Below are positions 49,810 through 52,322 of a DNA stretch of 52,322 bases, piece after piece. A program made the position numbers and the translations under genes. The DNA comes from an uncultured Verrucomicrobiales bacterium (GTDB lineage: Bacteria > Verrucomicrobiota > Verrucomicrobiia > Verrucomicrobiales > Akkermansiaceae): positions 1-52,322 of the forward strand of contig CALABM010000235.1 of NCBI GenBank assembly GCA_937885815.1, written 5' to 3'. The stretch's first letter is position 1; each line of letters starts with the position of its first letter. The notes beneath the pieces were generated by a model, which saw nothing but the letters and a program-made list of their open reading frames with translations, searched no databases and was not told the DNA's origin.

Positions 49810-51159
49810 TTACTTCTTGCCGTTGGCTGATGCCTTGGGCTTGCGGTGTGTGAGTTTGGGCTTGGCTTTGCCAAGTACAACGTCTTCCGTGAGCGTTACG
49901 CTGGCAATGGTTTTATCGCTCGGCACGCTGTACATAATATCCAGCATGATGCGCTCGAAGATACCTCTCAGAGCACGTGCACCGGTGCCGCGCTCGATGG
50001 CTTGGCGAGCCATGGCGCGCAGGGCTCCGTCTTCTACCACGAGCTTGACGTTGTTCATCTTCAGGAGCTTGGCGTACTGCTTAACCAGAGCGTTGCGAGG
50101 TTCGGTAAGCAGGTTGACAAGCTGGTCTTCCGTGAGTGTGGTCAGCGGTGCGAAGATGGGCAGACGCCCCATCAGCTCGGGAATCATGCCGAACATGAAG
50201 AAGTCTTCCGGCAGTGCCTTGGAGAGTACTTCTTCCTCCGTGTATTCCTTGGTGTCTCGTTCTTCCTCAATGGAGGCGAAGCCCATGGACGAGGAGCCGA
50301 GACGCTTGCGAATGATGCCTTCAAGGCCCACGAAGGCGCCGCCGCAGATGAAGAGGATGTTCTGCGTGTTCACGCGGATGTACTCCTCATTCGGGTGCTT
50401 GCGGCCACCCTTGGGCGGGATGTTACACTCCGTGCCTTCCACAATCTTGAGCAGGGCCTGCTGTACACCTTCACCGCTTACATCTCGTGTAATGCTGACG
50501 TTCTGTGTCTTGCGGCCAATCTTGTCGATTTCATCCACGTAGATGATGCCTCGCTCGGCTTTAGCCACGTTCATGTTGGCAGCTTGCAGCAAGCGCAGCA
50601 CTACGTTCTCTACGTCTTCACCCACGTAGCCGGCCTCGGTCAGCGTGGTGGCGTCCACAATGCAGAAGGGAACGTCCAGAATGCGTGCCAATGTCTTGGC
50701 CAGTAGGGTCTTGCCGGAACCCGTGGAGCCGGCAAGCAGGATGTTGCTCTTCTCGATTTCGGTGCCGTCATCACTGACGGGCTGGCGCAAGCGCAGGTAG
50801 TGGTTGTACACAGCCACGCAGAGAGTACGCTTGGCGAGGTCCTGCCCAATCACGTAGTTGTCCAGCGCGCGGTGCATTTCCTCGGGCGTGGGCAGTTCCT
50901 CCTGATTGCGTGTTTCCACGTCCAGTACAGGGCTGCCATTTGCATCATCCTGAGGGAGGAGCTGAGGGTGGACATCTGATACATGCATCAGCATGTGCTG
51001 TGCTGCTTGATCGCCCATGGGCTCATGCAGCATTTGGTGCAGCATGTTCTCCAAGCAGGAGAAGCAGATGTCTATACCGTTCCAAGTAAGTACAGGCCAA
51101 GTGTCTGCCTCCATCTCGCGGCAGAAAACACAGGTCCTGATTTTATTGTTCTTGGCCAT
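49810..51159 (-). CDS. clpX: ATP-dependent Clp protease ATP-binding subunit ClpX
   Basis: AAA+ unfoldase that feeds substrates to ClpP. 449 residues. The N-terminal zinc-binding domain has CVFC and CFSC. The AAA+ domain shows GSTGSGKTLLAKTLA (Walker A), IIYVDEIDKIGRK (Walker B), EAGYVGEDVENV, RDVSGEGVQQALLKIVEGT and a sensor region with GTGARALR. The IGF-like loop that docks into ClpP reads MFGMIPELMGR, near the canonical position of a substrate-facing helix. Starts 8 bases after clpP, in the usual clpP-clpX order. The C-terminal tail is basic. Confidence 0.96.
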   Translation of the reverse strand: MAKNNKIRTCVFCREMEADTWPVLTWNGIDICFSCLENMLHQMLHEPMGDQAAQHMLMHVSDVHPQLLPQDDANGSPVLDVETRNQEELPTPEEMHRALDNYVIGQDLAKRTLCVAVYNHYLRLRQPVSDDGTEIEKSNILLAGSTGSGKTLLAKTLARILDVPFCIVDATTLTEAGYVGEDVENVVLRLLQAANMNVAKAERGIIYVDEIDKIGRKTQNVSITRDVSGEGVQQALLKIVEGTECNIPPKGGRKHPNEEYIRVNTQNILFICGGAFVGLEGIIRKRLGSSSMGFASIEEERDTKEYTEEEVLSKALPEDFFMFGMIPELMGRLPIFAPLTTLTEDQLVNLLTEPRNALVKQYAKLLKMNNVKLVVEDGALRAMARQAIERGTGARALRGIFERIMLDIMYSVPSDKTIASVTLTEDVVLGKAKPKLTHRKPKASANGKK

Positions 51160-51167
51160 GTAGTCTG

Positions 51168-51782
51168 TTAAGCCTTGGCGTTGTGCTCCTTGTGCTCCAG
51201 TACGCGGTCTACCAGCCCATAGGCCAGAGATTCTTCGGCGGTCATGTAATTGTCGCGGTCCTGATCAGCTTTCACCGTGTCAAAATCCTTACCGGTGTGC
51301 TTGGCAAGGATGCCGGTGAGGCGTTTATCCAAGCTGAACATGAAGTTGATAGTGCGAGCAACGTCGGCAGCGGTGCCCTGAGCTCCGCCGCGCACCTGGT
51401 GAATCATGACGTGGGAGTTCGGCAGGCAGAAGCGCTTGCCCTTGGTGCCGGCAGCCAGCAGCACGGAAGCCATGCTGGCAGCGATGCCGATGCAGTATGT
51501 GTTGATATCACAGGAGATGAACTGCATGGTATCGTAGATGGCCAGACCTGCCGTTACGGAGCCACCGGGGGAGTTGATGTAGATGTGGATGTCCTTTTTC
51601 GGATCCGTCATCTGCAGGAAGAGCAGCTGTGCAATCACGGAGTTTGCTACAGTGTCGTCAATCTCAGTGCCGATGAAAATAACACGGTCAAGCAGCAGGC
51701 GGGAGTAGATGTCATAAGCCTTTTCTCCTTGGCCTGTTTTTTCAATAACGGTCGGTATGTAGTAGTTTTTCGGAAGTTCCAT
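51168..51782 (-). CDS. clpP: ATP-dependent Clp protease proteolytic subunit
   Basis: Serine protease tetradecamer barrel. 204 residues from ATG 51782: PSIxxx-like MELPKNYYIPTVIEKTG start, GTEIDDTVANSVIAQLL, NSPGGSVTAGLAIYDTM, IGIAASMASVLLAAG with the catalytic Ser, MIHQVRGGAQG with the catalytic His, and DRDNYMTAEE with the Asp. A GAGGAG sequence sits 7 bases before this ATG, which is the best Shine-Dalgarno site in the window and decides the start over 51797 and the longer frame from 51866. First gene of the clp-tsaD operon. Confidence 0.95.
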   Translation of the reverse strand: MELPKNYYIPTVIEKTGQGEKAYDIYSRLLLDRVIFIGTEIDDTVANSVIAQLLFLQMTDPKKDIHIYINSPGGSVTAGLAIYDTMQFISCDINTYCIGIAASMASVLLAAGTKGKRFCLPNSHVMIHQVRGGAQGTAADVARTINFMFSLDKRLTGILAKHTGKDFDTVKADQDRDNYMTAEESLAYGLVDRVLEHKEHNAKA

Positions 51783-51796
51783 ATTGTTGCTCCTCA
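51783..51796 (-). promoter_or_regulatory. Shine-Dalgarno site of clpP
   Basis: GAGGAG seven bases before the ATG at 51782. It is notable since almost no other gene in the window has such a site. Confidence 0.65.
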
Positions 51797-51892
51797 TTTT
51801 ACCATAGCCTGAGCAGGGCGGAAAGCGGTATTTGTGGCATAATGTGACTCCGCCGCATGTGCCCAAGATGCCCTTTACTATGGTTTGTTATA

Positions 51893-51927
51893 TAAAAAAG
51901 ACCCGGTCGTTTGTGGGCGACCGGGTC
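51893..51927 (-). terminator. terminator of citrate synthase gene
   Basis: Perfect 10-bp stem GACCCGGTCG/CGACCGGGTC, then a T-run on the minus strand. Confidence 0.88.
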
Positions 51928-51935
51928 GGGGAGAA

Positions 51936-52322
51936 TTAGCGCATGTCCAGCACGGGAACGAGAAGGGGTTCTTCCGGGCCGGTGTAGCGGGAAAGTGGTC
52001 GGTAGAGGGTGTTGTCCTCCAGCTGCTCGAGAATCTGAGCCACCCAGCCGGCCGCGCGGGCAATGGCGAACACGGTGGTGAACATGCGCGTGGGGATGCC
52101 CAAGCTGTAGTACACCGTGGCGCTGTAGAAGTCTACGTTGGCGTTCAGGTTCTTGCGGGCGCGCACCATCTTGGCAATCATGTCGCTCATGCGAATCCAC
52201 TTGGGCTCACCGATGGTCTGGGTGAGGCGGATGGCGATGCGGCGCAGCTGCGGCGCGCGGGGATCCAGCGTGCGGTACACACGGTGCCCCATGCCGAAAA
52301 TCTTCTCGCGGTTGGCGAGTTT
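51936..52322 (-). CDS. gltA: citrate synthase, C-terminal part
   Basis: Condenses acetyl-CoA and oxaloacetate. Only the last about 128 residues are in the window; the 5' end lies beyond base 52322. FGMGHRVYRTLDPRA contains the conserved active-site His of the GHRVYR motif, and ANVDFYSATVYYSLG contains the catalytic Asp. GWVAQILEQLEDNTLYRPLSRY is a typical end. A terminator follows at 51893-51927. The clp operon downstream has its own start signals. Confidence 0.93.
   Translation of the reverse strand, partial: KLANREKIFGMGHRVYRTLDPRAPQLRRIAIRLTQTIGEPKWIRMSDMIAKMVRARKNLNANVDFYSATVYYSLGIPTRMFTTVFAIARAAGWVAQILEQLEDNTLYRPLSRYTGPEEPLLVPVLDMR

Overview
The window looks like chromosomal DNA of a Verrucomicrobiota bacterium, most likely an Akkermansia relative. 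The reasons are a 51-residue small basic protein of a kind I know from the Planctomycetes-Verrucomicrobia-Chlamydiae group (46163-46318), a sialic-acid catabolic operon linked to phosphofructokinase, a group III-type phosphofructokinase, a eukaryote-like UDP-glucose pyrophosphorylase and many secreted Sel1, Ser/Lys-rich and lipoprotein genes. I see no phage, IS element, CRISPR array, tRNA or rRNA. The assignment comes from protein content and was not checked against a database.

Layout. 1-677: a ribose-phosphate pyrophosphokinase gene that stops abruptly inside its PRPP loop and abuts an oppositely oriented signal-peptide gene, which suggests a rearrangement or an assembly join. 706-5338 (minus): membrane zinc peptidase, queG, a Sel1 protein, prepilin peptidase and a membrane-anchored unknown. 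5459-7155 (plus): TIM-barrel sugar isomerase coupled to a nucleotidyltransferase. 7223-12635 (minus): sialate lyase, GlcNAc 2-epimerase, a degenerate phosphofructokinase, a degenerate S11-peptidase lipoprotein and a normal phosphofructokinase. 12849-14218 (plus): arabinose-5-phosphate isomerase and ribosomal protein S6. 14369-15987 (minus): a dCMP-deaminase-like protein and a radical SAM/SPASM enzyme. 16115-22561 (plus): two ABC exporter halves and two unknown proteins, every junction an ATGA overlap. 22567-28811: dus (minus), beta-barrel protein, lipoprotein polysaccharide deacetylase, cobA-hemD fusion, hemA and a small membrane protein.

28916-42724 (plus): a zinc-ribbon membrane protein, a large anchored protein with a transglutaminase-like core, a thioredoxin-fold secreted protein, CstA, a class A PBP whose transpeptidase motifs are altered, a conserved unknown, sufS, UDP-glucose pyrophosphorylase and a GGQ release-factor-like protein. 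42736-52322 (minus): ogt, a Sel1 protein with a SEEK/TEEK tail, a pseudouridine synthase with a repeat tail, the small basic protein, a LEA-like secreted protein, a DUF3592-like protein, an unknown, tsaD, clpX, clpP and the C-terminal third of citrate synthase.

Three themes recur. First, enzyme folds whose catalytic motifs are lost (second phosphofructokinase, S11 lipoprotein, PBP transpeptidase domain). Second, promoters of the form TTGnnn-N16/17-TAnnnT whose -10 box lies only 6-7 bases before the start codon, implying leaderless mRNAs; Shine-Dalgarno sequences are rare and clpP is the clear exception. Third, dense four-base start/stop overlaps within operons.
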